Source: Chloroflexota bacterium (lineage in GTDB: Bacteria; Chloroflexota; Anaerolineae; Anaerolineales; Villigracilaceae). Taken from it: a DNA stretch of 57,287 nucleotides. The DNA lies in contig JAPLGS010000137.1 in assembly GCA_026390015.1 (NCBI GenBank), positions 1-57,287 on the forward strand, given 5' to 3'. Positions within the stretch are counted from its first letter, which is position 1. Every line of letters begins with the position of its first letter. The position numbers were made by a program, and so were the translations under genes. Positions 24,556 to 33,066 of this stretch are shown here, in pieces. Under the pieces are notes generated by a model. It worked only from the letters and a program-made list of their open reading frames with translations, had not been told where the DNA came from and searched no databases.

Positions 24556-24807
24556 TTACCTATATGCCTCGCGACGATGTTTGATGCGATAAATGGTTAC
24601 AGTTTTCGCTTTATCGTCAATGTCATAGAGGATACGATATGTGCCAACTCGCAAAGAATAACCCGCGTCACCTTTTAATTTCTTGGAATCAATTGGGCGT
24701 GAGTTCTGTTCGAGTAAGTCAATATGTTTAGAGATCAAACGCGCATACTCAGCGGGAATGCCGCCCAAGTCTTTGAAGGCCGGTTTGCGCAGGCCAACTT
24801 GATACAT
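24556..24807 (-). CDS. RelE/ParE-superfamily toxin
   Basis: The 83-residue basic protein has the RelE-fold pattern: QVGLRKPAFKDLGGIP at the N-terminus, then KKLKGDAGYSLRVGTYRILYDI and VTIYRIKHRREAYR. RelE-type toxins cleave mRNA on the ribosome; the C-terminal RIKHRREAY pattern is the usual catalytic and RNA-contact strand. It is separated from the upstream antitoxin gene by a single base and has a GGGGAA ribosome site. The order antitoxin-toxin and the spacing are typical of type II modules. Confidence 0.92.
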   Translation of the reverse strand: MYQVGLRKPAFKDLGGIPAEYARLISKHIDLLEQNSRPIDSKKLKGDAGYSLRVGTYRILYDIDDKAKTVTIYRIKHRREAYR

Positions 24808-24808
24808 G

Positions 24809-25021
24809 CTATTCCCCTAGTTGCAAATCTTTCTTCGCGGTTTTCCACGAAATTACCTCTTCGTTCACCGTGCGCACCTGCTTCAGCTCTTCCGCATCCT
24901 CGGCATCCTCAAGAAGAATGATGATTTGCTCCCAAACCTCCAAGTCCACAACCACGGCAGATTGACGCCCATCAGGATTGACGACGAATTTCACTGAGCT
25001 AAGAATATCGGTAATTGTCAT
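24809..25021 (-). CDS. Type II antitoxin (Phd/YefM-like)
   Basis: The 70-residue acidic protein has the N-terminal pattern TDILSSVKFVVNPDGRQSAVVVDLEVWEQI, as in Phd/YefM-type or related prevent-host-death antitoxins. An acidic Leu/Glu-rich tail should wrap the RelE toxin. ATG 25021 with AAGGTG upstream is preferred over an earlier in-frame start 17 codons upstream. Antitoxins of this kind usually repress their own operon; no operator was identified. Confidence 0.85.
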   Translation of the reverse strand: MTITDILSSVKFVVNPDGRQSAVVVDLEVWEQIIILLEDAEDAEELKQVRTVNEEVISWKTAKKDLQLGE

Positions 25022-25047
25022 ATTGCACCTTTCTTCCTTACGTGTAA

Positions 25048-25137
25048 TTATACACCGCGCAGAAACGCCCATTGTAAATGCGCGGCTTTGCGGTGTTTGA
25101 CCAGGTCAATGTAAGTGGAGGGGAGAAAGACTTTCAT
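25048..25137 (-). pseudogene. Tiny ORF or gene relic containing the flanking repeat
   Basis: An ATG at 25137 with AAGGAC about 9 bases upstream opens a 29-codon frame (starting MKVFLPSTYIDLVKHRKAAH). A decayed version lies at 24495-24549, with stop codons in the corresponding frame. It could be a real micro-protein or the C-terminal piece of a lost gene. The surrounding 25140-25390 contains no other gene, only a TATAAT at 25324-25329 without a good -35 box that may serve the phosphoesterase gene. Confidence 0.3.
25080..25134 (+). repeat. Direct repeat right of the toxin-antitoxin pair
   Basis: This is the partner of 24495-24549, with 6 mismatches in 55 bases. Together they bracket the toxin-antitoxin genes as if the module had been inserted into, or transferred together with, a duplicated segment. 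Confidence 0.8.
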
Positions 25138-25390
25138 AATTGTTGTCCTTAGTTTCTTCAACACGTACTCTGCGTACAAATCCGAGTGAACCAATTCTAC
25201 AACCAAACCGATCTTCCTTTGAATAAGAATTGTTATGAAAATAAAAAGCGATACCCTGTGGAAGTAAAAAAATAGCACGCTTCTTCCCATGTCAAATTCC
25301 GGCTAAAATCTTTCCTCACGGGGTATAATCGACAAAATTAATCGCACTCCTCACCAAAAACTCGTCAAAATTTAGCTAAAGGATAAGCAT

Positions 25391-26332
25391 GTGACAACTC
25401 TTTTCTTTGCAACAGACGTTCACGGGTCGGATATTTGCTGGAGTAAGTTTCTAAACGCGGGGAAATTCTATGGCGCCGATCAGTTAATCCTCGGCGGCGA
25501 TATGACGGGCAAGGCAGTTATCCCGTTTATTCATCAGGGTGGAAAAAATTACCGCATCACTTTGCTTGAACAGGTGTTTGATGTAACAGATGAAGTGGAA
25601 CTCGCAGATCTCACCAAGCGCGTTCGCAGCCGCGGCTATTATCCCTACCTGACCAATCCAGATGAAATTGCCGAACTTGAAAAAAATCCAGAACGCATCA
25701 GTGAAATATTTATGGTGGAAGTTTTGAAGGTCGTTCAGCAGTGGATGGATCTTGCGGATAAAAAACTCGAAGGCACCGATATGAAAGTCTACTGCTCGCC
25801 GGGCAATGATGATGCGGATGAGGTGGATGCGATCATTCGCTCAAGCCGACGTGTGATGCTGGTCGAAGGGCTGGTGACTCAACTGGATGAGCATCATGAA
25901 ATGATCACCTCGGGTTGGAGCAACCGCACTCCCTGGGACACGCACCGTGAAGAGGATGAGAATCAGCTTGCAGTCAGGTACGAGGCGATGAGCTCCCAGT
26001 TGAAGAATCCGCACAATGCCATCTTTAATATCCATGTGCCTCCGTACAAATCCCAATTGGATGAAGCACCGGAGTTGGATAAAGACATGCGCCCGGTGCT
26101 GGCCGGTAATTCAATGAAACCCGTTGGGTCGACAGCGTTGCGCGCAGCGATCGAGAAGGTTCAGCCATTGCTTGGCCTGCATGGACACATCCACGAAGGC
26201 CGCGGTTCTTCACGTATTGGAAAGACATTGTGCATAAATCCAGGTTCGATGTATGAGCAAGGAACTTTATTAGGCGCGATCGTAAAATTAGGAAAGAACA
26301 AGATCGAGAATTACGTATTGACAACAGGTTAA
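25391..26332 (+). CDS. Calcineurin-like metallophosphoesterase
   Basis: The 313-residue soluble protein shows the dimetal phosphoesterase motif series: D-x-H in TDVHG (residues 8-12), GGD in LILGGDMTG, GND in SPGNDDADE, a histidine in IHVPPY and G-H-x-H in LHGHIHEGRG. CINPGSMYEQG closes the domain. The substrate (phosphoester, nucleotide or phospholipid-type) cannot be read from the sequence. The start is GTG with AAAGGA upstream. It lies 51 bases before the APC permease gene in the same orientation. Confidence 0.92.
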   Translation: MTTLFFATDVHGSDICWSKFLNAGKFYGADQLILGGDMTGKAVIPFIHQGGKNYRITLLEQVFDVTDEVELADLTKRVRSRGYYPYLTNPDEIAELEKNPERISEIFMVEVLKVVQQWMDLADKKLEGTDMKVYCSPGNDDADEVDAIIRSSRRVMLVEGLVTQLDEHHEMITSGWSNRTPWDTHREEDENQLAVRYEAMSSQLKNPHNAIFNIHVPPYKSQLDEAPELDKDMRPVLAGNSMKPVGSTALRAAIEKVQPLLGLHGHIHEGRGSSRIGKTLCINPGSMYEQGTLLGAIVKLGKNKIENYVLTTG

Positions 26333-26383
26333 ACGCAGGAAGCCAAATCCTGCTTAAAAAACTTAAGCTAAGAGGAGAGAGTT

Positions 26384-28051
26384 ATGAGCAACTTGTTTGT
26401 CCGTAAGGCAACTGGTCTGGTACGGTCCTGGTCAGTCTTCGACGCATTCGTCTATGCGTTCTTTTCAATCAATTTTGTGACGTTGGGATTTTACGCCTTT
26501 AGCCAGATGTATTTCTTTGGCGGCGGTATGATCAATGCGCTGCTGCTTAGCGCTGTCTTTTTGATCTTTGAGATCATCGTTTACGCTTCCCTGATATCGG
26601 TCATGCCGCGGTCTGGCGGTGACTATGTCTGGATGACGCGCATCTTTGGCGGCGGTATTGGATTCATCCTTGCCATTACCGGCTGGTGGTTCACATTATG
26701 GCTGTGGACTCCTGCGTACGGTGATATGTTCCGCCAGGTTGTGCTGGTCCCGATCCTTGGTGTGTTTGGCTTCAAAGACCTTGCGGTCTGGTTTGCGGGC
26801 AAAGGCACACCTTTGTTCGTTAGCACGTTGATCGCGATCGCTTTTGTGTCCGTTGTGATCATTCTTGGCATGAAGACTTATGCCCGTATTCAAAAATGGT
26901 CTTTTTACGCGGGCGTGTTTGGTTTGGCGATCGTGATCATCTTATTGTTTACCGGTTCTCCAGAGAAATTCAAAGCTGGTTTCGAAGCGAATTCCGCGAC
27001 CCTCTTTGGCACTCAGCCCGGCTTGTACGATGCGACAGTTCAAGCAGGAACAGATGCCGGCGCTGGGACTCCGCTCACGGGTGGTTCGATCAATTTAGTC
27101 TTCCTCACTCTTCCCTGGCTGGTGTTCTTCAATTTATGGCCTAACTGGGGCGCGACCCTGTATGGTGAAGTGCGCGGCGCGACAGATTACAAACGCAACT
27201 TTGCCGGCATGGCTTGGGCGCTTGGAACGGTCACCGTTTTGGGAATTGTCTTCTTTATCGGCGTTTCAAGAAGCATCGGATGGGATTTCTATATGCAAGC
27301 CAATGGCGCCTGGTGGAACTATTACTGGGGTTATGTACCTGACGTTCCTCCATTGCCTGTATGGCCTTACCCTGCCATGTTGGCAGTCTTCCTTACCAAC
27401 AGTCGAATTCTTCAGATCATTGTGATGCTTTTGATGAGCTTCTGGTGGTTTGGCTGGGCTGGGACATTGTTCCTCTCATCCACGCGCGTGGTGTTTGCGG
27501 CCGCGTTTGACCGCTTGCTGCCCGAGAAGGTTGCCGAGTTGAACAGCAAAGGCGTGCCCGTCAACGCGATGTTATTGATGGTCGTACCCGCGATATTTGT
27601 TTCCTATCTCTATGCATATAATGTAGGCGCGGCTGCCGATGGTACGGGCGGCTTCTATACCGCCACACTCGCCGCTACACAGGGCATCGCGATCATGTAT
27701 TTTGGCACAGCCATCGCCGCGATCATTCTTCCATATAAGAAGAAGGAACTTTTCGAAGCTTCACCGATTGCCCAAATGAAAGTGTTTGGCATTCCGCTCA
27801 TCACTGTTGCGGGCGTGATCTTTGCAAGTTTCCTCGGCTTCCTGCTTGTTGAATGGATGTTTGATCCGTGGCTCAATACAGGCGGCGAAGGCGCCGGCTT
27901 ATATGGCATCAGCTTCAAGAATACAAATTCCATGCTCTTCCTGCTGGTATGTTATTGTTTGTCGGCCAGCATCTATTACGGATTCAAATCCTACCGCAAG
28001 AAGGGCGGCATCGACATAGACAAGGTTCAAACCGAAATCCCTGTTGAATAA
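26384..28051 (+). CDS. APC-superfamily amino acid/polyamine permease
   Basis: The 555-residue membrane protein has about 12-14 hydrophobic helices. The APC hallmark is in helix 1 (the FDAFVYAFFSINFVTLGFYA region) and in the MPRSGGDYVWMTRIFGG motif between helices 2 and 3. It is longer than typical APC permeases because of a hydrophilic insert around residues 205-235 (PGLYDATVQAGTDAG) and a Trp-rich stretch near 300-330. AGGAGAG precedes the ATG. Substrate is unknown; the choline-kinase-like gene downstream makes an amino alcohol or amine plausible (inference). Confidence 0.9.
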   Translation: MSNLFVRKATGLVRSWSVFDAFVYAFFSINFVTLGFYAFSQMYFFGGGMINALLLSAVFLIFEIIVYASLISVMPRSGGDYVWMTRIFGGGIGFILAITGWWFTLWLWTPAYGDMFRQVVLVPILGVFGFKDLAVWFAGKGTPLFVSTLIAIAFVSVVIILGMKTYARIQKWSFYAGVFGLAIVIILLFTGSPEKFKAGFEANSATLFGTQPGLYDATVQAGTDAGAGTPLTGGSINLVFLTLPWLVFFNLWPNWGATLYGEVRGATDYKRNFAGMAWALGTVTVLGIVFFIGVSRSIGWDFYMQANGAWWNYYWGYVPDVPPLPVWPYPAMLAVFLTNSRILQIIVMLLMSFWWFGWAGTLFLSSTRVVFAAAFDRLLPEKVAELNSKGVPVNAMLLMVVPAIFVSYLYAYNVGAAADGTGGFYTATLAATQGIAIMYFGTAIAAIILPYKKKELFEASPIAQMKVFGIPLITVAGVIFASFLGFLLVEWMFDPWLNTGGEGAGLYGISFKNTNSMLFLLVCYCLSASIYYGFKSYRKKGGIDIDKVQTEIPVE

Positions 28052-28063
28052 TTAAATTTGCAC

Positions 28064-28105
28064 AGACCTGACAGGCCTCTAAAGACCTGTCAGGTCTTCT
28101 TTTTT
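28064..28105 (+). terminator. Rho-independent terminator after the permease
   Basis: A perfect 12-bp stem AGACCTGACAGG/CCTGTCAGGTCT with a 10-base loop is followed by TCTTCTTTTTT. The Shine-Dalgarno site of the next gene begins right after it, so part of the transcription may read through. Confidence 0.8.
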
Positions 28106-28114
28106 GGAGCGTGT

Positions 28115-29014
28115 ATGTCCATCATTGAAGAAGTGGTTACAAAGCTGGATGATTGGAAGGGCAGGGATGTATCCATTCAGCATCTTTCAGGCGGGTTGAC
28201 CAACACAAATTATAAAGTCATTGTTGATGGAATACCTTTTTTTATCCGCGTGCCGGGGGAAGGCACCGAACTACTTGCAATAGACCGCGACAACGAATAT
28301 CACAGCGCGCAAGCTGCCGCGCAAGCCGGAGTTGGCCCAAAAGTATTATTTCATTTTCCTGAATATCATGTCATGATTTTGGAATTCCTAAACGGCATTA
28401 CCATGTCTAAGGATTCATTGAATGCGCCCGGAATGCCAAAACGGATGGCTGACTCGATCAAGAGACTCCACGCTGGAGAACGCTCCTTGCGTGACTTCAA
28501 TATGTTCCGCCTCACGGAATATTATTTCAGCCTGTGCAAAGAACGGAGTATCAAGATTCCGGATGGTTATCTTGAACGAATGAATGTAGTTAATGAAATC
28601 GAAAAAGCCATGTCTGTCAAACCGCTGGCAACTGTCCCGTGCAACAATGATCTGCTCGCAGAAAATTATATTGATGACGGAAATCAACTCTGGTTAATAG
28701 ATTACGAATACAGCGGAAACAACGACCCGACCTTTGAGTTGGGAAATACCTGTCAGGAAATGCAATTCAACGATGAACAGATCGCGCAAGTCTGCACGTC
28801 CTACTTTGGCGCAGCCTTTGCCGATAAAATATCACGCATGAAATTAAACATGATCATGTCGGATGTGGGCTGGGGATTGTGGGCTGCAATTCAAGCCAAT
28901 ATCTCCACCATCGAATTTGACTTCTGGGGTTGGGCTATTGAGCGTTGGGGCAGGGCTGTTGAAAAAATGGATTCAGCCGAATTTACCGTATGGATGAAGG
29001 ATGTGCAGGTGTAA
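28115..29014 (+). CDS. Choline/ethanolamine kinase-like phosphotransferase
   Basis: The 299-residue protein is of the APH/choline kinase fold. The nucleotide loop is LSGGLTNTNYKV (residues 24-35) and the catalytic Brenner-type loop is CNNDLLAENYI, with its Asp as the base and Asn as a metal ligand. LWLIDYEYSGNNDPTFELGN carries the second metal-binding Asp. This matches LicA/choline kinase relatives more than antibiotic kinases. ATG 28115 with GGAG upstream is chosen, since the longer open frame would start inside the terminator. It probably phosphorylates an amino alcohol imported by the preceding permease (inference). Confidence 0.88.
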   Translation: MSIIEEVVTKLDDWKGRDVSIQHLSGGLTNTNYKVIVDGIPFFIRVPGEGTELLAIDRDNEYHSAQAAAQAGVGPKVLFHFPEYHVMILEFLNGITMSKDSLNAPGMPKRMADSIKRLHAGERSLRDFNMFRLTEYYFSLCKERSIKIPDGYLERMNVVNEIEKAMSVKPLATVPCNNDLLAENYIDDGNQLWLIDYEYSGNNDPTFELGNTCQEMQFNDEQIAQVCTSYFGAAFADKISRMKLNMIMSDVGWGLWAAIQANISTIEFDFWGWAIERWGRAVEKMDSAEFTVWMKDVQV

Positions 29015-29017
29015 TTA

Positions 29018-29773
29018 ATGGAATCGAATGAGTTTGATATTGTGAAGGAAATGTACCGCCTGATCGACGCGGCGAACGCGAAGAATATTCAACTGCGCGC
29101 CATTGGCGGTTTGGCGGTTGAAGCTCATAACAGGAAGAACCATCCGCTTTTTAAACGCGAGTTTGGCGACCTTGATTTTGTCATCGCCAAAAAACAGCGT
29201 AAGGATTTTGAAACATTTATGCCCACGGTGGGTTATTCCCCGCATAAACAGTTTAACATCCTGAACGGCGATCAACGACAAATTTATTATCACAACGGCA
29301 ACGACATGAAGATCGATATCTTTGTCGGCGATTTTGAGATGTGTCATAAAATTCCGCTGGAAAACCGTCTTACCTTCGACCCCGTTACCATTCCACTGGT
29401 TGAACTGCTTTTGTCGAAGGCGCAGATCGTGGAACTGAATCGCAAGGACGCGCTTGATCTTACTTCTTTATTGTTCAATAATGAAACGGGGAACGGCGAT
29501 AAGGATATGATCAATTTACAGGTCCTTGCTCAATTGGGCAGTTTGGATTGGGGGTTGTATAAAACAACCAGCATCAATTTAAAACGAGTGGAAGACCTGA
29601 TGGAAGAAAAGGAATTACCTCTTACTAAAGAAGAACGCGAACTGGTATTGAGTCGCGTGCGTGAGATCCGAAGGACGTTTGAAGAAATGCCGAAGCCGTT
29701 ATCCTGGCAGATCCGTGAGCGGGTGGGCACAAGAGTCAAGTGGTATATCGAAGTGGAAGAAGTACGCAGGTAA
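29018..29773 (+). CDS. Nucleotidyltransferase-fold protein
   Basis: This 251-residue soluble protein starts 3 bases after the kinase stop. The segment RAIGGLAVEAHNR followed by EFGDLDFVI gives the GG...D-x-D pattern of minimal nucleotidyltransferases (MNT/AbiEii-like). KIDIFVGDF supplies a third acidic residue. The C-terminal half is helical and charged. The group transferred and the target are unknown. It may be a partner of the kinase gene, because the two are tightly spaced, or an antitoxin/toxin-type nucleotidyltransferase, although no HEPN partner is seen. Confidence 0.75.
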   Translation: MESNEFDIVKEMYRLIDAANAKNIQLRAIGGLAVEAHNRKNHPLFKREFGDLDFVIAKKQRKDFETFMPTVGYSPHKQFNILNGDQRQIYYHNGNDMKIDIFVGDFEMCHKIPLENRLTFDPVTIPLVELLLSKAQIVELNRKDALDLTSLLFNNETGNGDKDMINLQVLAQLGSLDWGLYKTTSINLKRVEDLMEEKELPLTKEERELVLSRVREIRRTFEEMPKPLSWQIRERVGTRVKWYIEVEEVRR

Positions 29774-29775
29774 TT

Positions 29776-29913
29776 ATGAATAGGAAGGCCAGACTCTTTC
29801 TTGCAATTATTATTCTTGCCATTTCAGTTTCGCTATTGATCTGGGCATACTCTCCTAATCCGCGTGAAACCCGGGTTCAGCCGATCGCACCATCGGAAAT
29901 GCAATTGCCATAA
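29776..29913 (+). CDS. Small single-pass membrane protein (45 residues)
   Basis: An ATG two bases after the previous stop opens a 45-codon frame. A basic N-terminus (MNRKAR) precedes a hydrophobic helix (about residues 7-24, LFLAIIILAISVSLLIWAY) and a short Pro-rich tail ending MQLP. The tight spacing and the positive-inside pattern support a real gene, but there is no strong Shine-Dalgarno site. Function is unknown; it could be a membrane-anchored small protein or an uncleaved exported peptide. Confidence 0.5.
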   Translation: MNRKARLFLAIIILAISVSLLIWAYSPNPRETRVQPIAPSEMQLP

Positions 29914-29949
29914 GATTGATGGAGCGCGGAATGCAATCTGAATCGTATT

Positions 29950-30681
29950 ATGGATAAACATAATTATTTCCCCCGCAATATTTCCATAACTGCTTGTGCG
30001 TTGATGTTGATCCTTGCATCCATTTCATGTGCAGGGAGTGTGGAGTCATCTGCTCCAAGGCCAGCTTCGACACAACTTGTTGTTGAGGCAACAACTCAAC
30101 CGTCCCAGCCTACTCAAATTTCTGCGCCGCCCGCCATCCCTGAAACCCGCCGCCTCACTTTGGAATTCCCATCCAAAATGCGCGCAGGCGTGGAAGGGGA
30201 TATTATCCGCTTAACTTTGGAAGTGGATGATCTGGGCAATATCACGCCGACCGCCCAAATTAATGGAAATGTAGTGGTGGGACAGACGATCGAGATCCCT
30301 GATCTATATGAAACACATAATGTCATCGCCGAGGCGCGGCTTGATATGGCGGGCATGGAAGTTTCGCCGCCAGAAGCGACCCTTGAGCCGCTCACCCGCG
30401 GCCGCTCTGTTACATTTTATTGGAGTATCCGTCCGCAGGAGACTGGCACATATCGTGGCACGGTCTGGCTGCATTTGAACTTTGCGGATAAATCAACGGG
30501 AGAGCAAAGCCGAATTGCTGTATCAGCTCAAATCATCGAGATCGAAGCAGTGGATTTCTTTGGGCTTTCAGTTAATGTGGCGCGTACGTCCGGGGTGATA
30601 GGTTCGCTCGTTGGCGGAGTCTTCGGATTTCCATTCATTGAAGATATTATCAAGTTTTTGTTTAGGCGGAGGAAAAAGTAG
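29950..30681 (+). CDS. Lipoprotein of unknown function with C-terminal membrane helix
   Basis: The 243-residue protein begins with a lipoprotein-type signal ending ASISC (Cys about residue 27). A Thr/Pro/Gln linker and a beta-rich domain (60-195) follow, with an LTLEVDDLGNI pattern like Ig-type or immune-adhesion folds. The C-terminus has a hydrophobic Gly-rich helix (about 207-237) and ends FLFRRRKK, a stop-transfer signature. A protein carrying both a lipid anchor and a C-terminal helix would span the periplasm or wall space. No function is assigned. Confidence 0.8.
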   Translation: MDKHNYFPRNISITACALMLILASISCAGSVESSAPRPASTQLVVEATTQPSQPTQISAPPAIPETRRLTLEFPSKMRAGVEGDIIRLTLEVDDLGNITPTAQINGNVVVGQTIEIPDLYETHNVIAEARLDMAGMEVSPPEATLEPLTRGRSVTFYWSIRPQETGTYRGTVWLHLNFADKSTGEQSRIAVSAQIIEIEAVDFFGLSVNVARTSGVIGSLVGGVFGFPFIEDIIKFLFRRRKK

Positions 30682-30771
30682 CGCGGTATTTATGACGCGG
30701 CATGGGGTGAAATATATGACGAATATCACCCCAAATATTGACATGCTATCATGTGTTCGGTTTGTTCATTA

Positions 30772-30780
30772 TGGTACAAT
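30772..30780 (+). promoter_or_regulatory. Extended -10 promoter of the nuo cluster
   Basis: TGGTACAAT (TG-n-TACAAT) lies 37 bases before the nuoA ATG, which gives a conventional leader of about 30 bases. The leader contains a CGGAG ribosome site. A TTGACA at 30738-30743 is too far away to be its -35 box. Confidence 0.45.
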
Positions 30781-30817
30781 TTTGCCGCTTACAAGACTTT
30801 TAAGACGGAGTATGTAG

Positions 30818-31171
30818 ATGAACGAGTGGCTTTACGTCGGTTTATTTTTTATTGTCGGCTTGATCATCCCTGTTGGTGCGATCGGTGTTGGCTGGTTGCT
30901 TGGGCCCAAGAAACCTAATCCCATTAAACAATCAACTTATGAATGCGGTATCGAACCTGTTGGTGAAGGATGGGTACAATTCAAGGCGCAGTATTATATT
31001 TTTGCGCTGGTCTTTCTTGTGTTTGACGTGGAAACTGTTTTTCTTTTTCCCTGGGCGGTAAAACTCGGTCAACTTGGCATGTTCGCTGTTGTGGAAGGTA
31101 TCGTTTTTATTCTCATCCTGGTCGCTGGGCTTGTTTACACTTGGCGCAAGGGGATGTTGGAATGGGCGTAA
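30818..31171 (+). CDS. nuoA: NADH-quinone oxidoreductase subunit A
   Basis: The 117-residue, three-helix subunit of complex I lies at the junction between peripheral and membrane arms. The conserved loop STYECGIEPVG (about residues 38-48) carries the Cys that is exposed in the deactive state of relatives. VFLVFDVETVFLFPWA holds the conserved acidic residues of helix 2. It is first in the cluster. The genes that normally follow (nuoB, C, D and further E, F, G, I) are not here; the next gene is nuoH. Confidence 0.96.
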   Translation: MNEWLYVGLFFIVGLIIPVGAIGVGWLLGPKKPNPIKQSTYECGIEPVGEGWVQFKAQYYIFALVFLVFDVETVFLFPWAVKLGQLGMFAVVEGIVFILILVAGLVYTWRKGMLEWA

Positions 31172-31186
31172 TTTAGTTTGAAAATC

Positions 31187-31225
31187 GAGAAGGCTGATTG
31201 GATCTTTCCATTCAGCCTTCTCTTT
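31187..31225 (+). terminator. Hairpin between nuoA and nuoH (attenuator-like)
   Basis: An 11-bp perfect stem GAGAAGGCTGA (31187-31197) / TCAGCCTTCTC (31212-31222) is followed by only three T residues. It could act as a weak terminator, an attenuator or an mRNA-end stabiliser separating nuoA from the rest. Confidence 0.5.
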
Positions 31226-31295
31226 GTGTAACGGCTCTCGCCGACTCCCTTCCCTATCGGGGGAAGAGTTGGGAATGAGGGAAACAGGAGTAACT

Positions 31296-32489
31296 ATGAC
31301 ATTTTGGAATGACCCTCTTAAAGTAGCCGCAGATTGGCTAACGGGTATTTTCACCGGCTGGGGCATGCCCAGCGTCGGTGCGAATGTGCTCGTGGCCTTC
31401 CTCGGCGTGCTGATGCTTATCACCATTTTGATGGTGATCGACATCTTCCTGGTGTGGATCGAGCGCAAGGTGGTGGCTCGTTTTCAAGACCGCATCGGCC
31501 CGAATCGAGTTGGTCCTTTCGGCTTGATCCAGCCATTCGCAGACATCATCAAGCTGATGATCAAAGAAGACACCACCCCTGATGGCGCTGATAAAGTAGT
31601 CTACAACCTCGCGCCGATACTTTCGATGATGTCTGTGTTGATCCTGTGGGCGGTGGTGCCTTTGGCGCCCGTCATGCTCGGCGTGGATTTGAACGCGGGT
31701 GCGTTATTCATTATCGCGGCAGGTTCGATCGGCACACTCTCCATCATTATGGCGGGTTGGTCATCGAACAATAAATTCTCAGTGATCGGCGCGTTCCGTC
31801 AAGTGGCTGTCATGATCTCCTTTGAAGTTCCCATGCTTGCCGTGTTACTCATTCCGACCATCTTCTCAGGGTCAATGGGTATGAACGCCATCATTCAAAG
31901 CCAGAGTATTTGGTTCGTCTTCCTTTCTCCATTAGCCGCGTTGATCTTCCTGATCGCGGCCATTGCAGAGTTGGGACGCGCACCTTTCGACCTTGCTGAA
32001 GGTGAATCTGAATTGGTCTCCGGCTACAACATCGAATATTCAGGGATGAAGTTCGGCATGTTCTACGCGGGCGAACTTTTGCACGCCTTCACATTTGGCG
32101 GCTTCTGGTCGATCTTCTTCTTCGGCGGTTATCGCTTCTTCGGCTTGGAATTGGTCAGTCCTTTCCTCGCGATCGCGATCATTTTGTTTAAGGCGCTGGT
32201 CGGTTACTGGGTCATCATGTGGGTTAAATACACTGTGATGCGTATCCGTATCGATCAGATGCTTGCCTTCAACTGGAAATTCCTGACGCCTGTGGCCTTC
32301 GTGCTTGTGATGGTGACCGCGTTGATGAATACACTTCTGCGCGGCGCTGACAGCTGGCTCTTCATCACAGGCATGATCCTCTCGAATATTATTGTCGCGT
32401 GGGTCTCGATGGAAATTGTCCGTTCCGTGAGCAAACAGGAACGTGAACGAGTTGAGGGTGTGCAGCAGGTTGCAGAGGCTCATCATTAA
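31296..32489 (+). CDS. nuoH: NADH-quinone oxidoreductase subunit H
   Basis: The 397-residue, eight-helix subunit forms the quinone-access channel. Conserved loop segments are WIERKVVARFQDRIGPNRVG (about 49-68) and ELGRAPFDLAEGESELVSGY, which carries the acidic residues of the E-channel. ATG 31296 with AGGAG upstream is chosen; the longer open frame begins in the intergenic hairpin region and lacks family sequence. The length is somewhat above the usual 325-350, with a C-terminal extension ending in a charged tail. Confidence 0.96.
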   Translation: MTFWNDPLKVAADWLTGIFTGWGMPSVGANVLVAFLGVLMLITILMVIDIFLVWIERKVVARFQDRIGPNRVGPFGLIQPFADIIKLMIKEDTTPDGADKVVYNLAPILSMMSVLILWAVVPLAPVMLGVDLNAGALFIIAAGSIGTLSIIMAGWSSNNKFSVIGAFRQVAVMISFEVPMLAVLLIPTIFSGSMGMNAIIQSQSIWFVFLSPLAALIFLIAAIAELGRAPFDLAEGESELVSGYNIEYSGMKFGMFYAGELLHAFTFGGFWSIFFFGGYRFFGLELVSPFLAIAIILFKALVGYWVIMWVKYTVMRIRIDQMLAFNWKFLTPVAFVLVMVTALMNTLLRGADSWLFITGMILSNIIVAWVSMEIVRSVSKQERERVEGVQQVAEAHH

Positions 32490-32548
32490 TAAATAATAAT
32501 TGGCAATGAAATCTTCAATTACTATTTACGAATTACAAAGGATTTTAT

Positions 32549-33058
32549 ATGACTGGTGAACAAGTAATTTTCCTGATCGTTGGCGCTGTCACGCTCATTG
32601 CCGCATTAATGGTTGTGACCGTTCGTGATCTCGTCCATGCCGCGTTGTGGCTGGTGGCGACTCTCTTCGGCGTGGCGATCATCTACACTTTGCTTAATGC
32701 CGGCTTTCTGGCGGTTGTGCAGGTTGTGGTCTATATTGGCGCGATTGCCATTCTTTTCATCTTCGCGGTCATGTTGACTCGCCGTCAGGCGGCGGACACA
32801 GGCGCAGCGCTGAATAAAAATTGGTGGGCGGGCGCGCTCCTGGCAGTGTTGACTTTCACAGGATTGTTTTTTATGCTCCAGAGTTGGAGCGGCTTTCAGA
32901 AACAGGCAGCAGCCATCCCGTCGGGGTTTGATGCGATCAATCAACTGGGTGATGCTTTGACCTCGCCCGCGGGATTTGTCCTGCCGTTCGAAGTCGCGTC
33001 AGTCCTGCTTCTGGCAGCGTTAGTTGGCGCGGTTTATCTCGCGTTCAATAAAAAATAG
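32549..33058 (+). CDS. nuoJ: NADH-quinone oxidoreductase subunit J
   Basis: The 169-residue protein has five hydrophobic helices. The YIGAIAILFIFAVML segment in helix 3 carries the pi-bulge region characteristic of NuoJ. AAAGGA precedes the ATG. It is 8 bases before nuoK, and the tandem J-K-L order is canonical. nuoI, which usually lies between H and J, is absent. Confidence 0.95.
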   Translation: MTGEQVIFLIVGAVTLIAALMVVTVRDLVHAALWLVATLFGVAIIYTLLNAGFLAVVQVVVYIGAIAILFIFAVMLTRRQAADTGAALNKNWWAGALLAVLTFTGLFFMLQSWSGFQKQAAAIPSGFDAINQLGDALTSPAGFVLPFEVASVLLLAALVGAVYLAFNKK

Positions 33059-33066
33059 GAGGTTAA

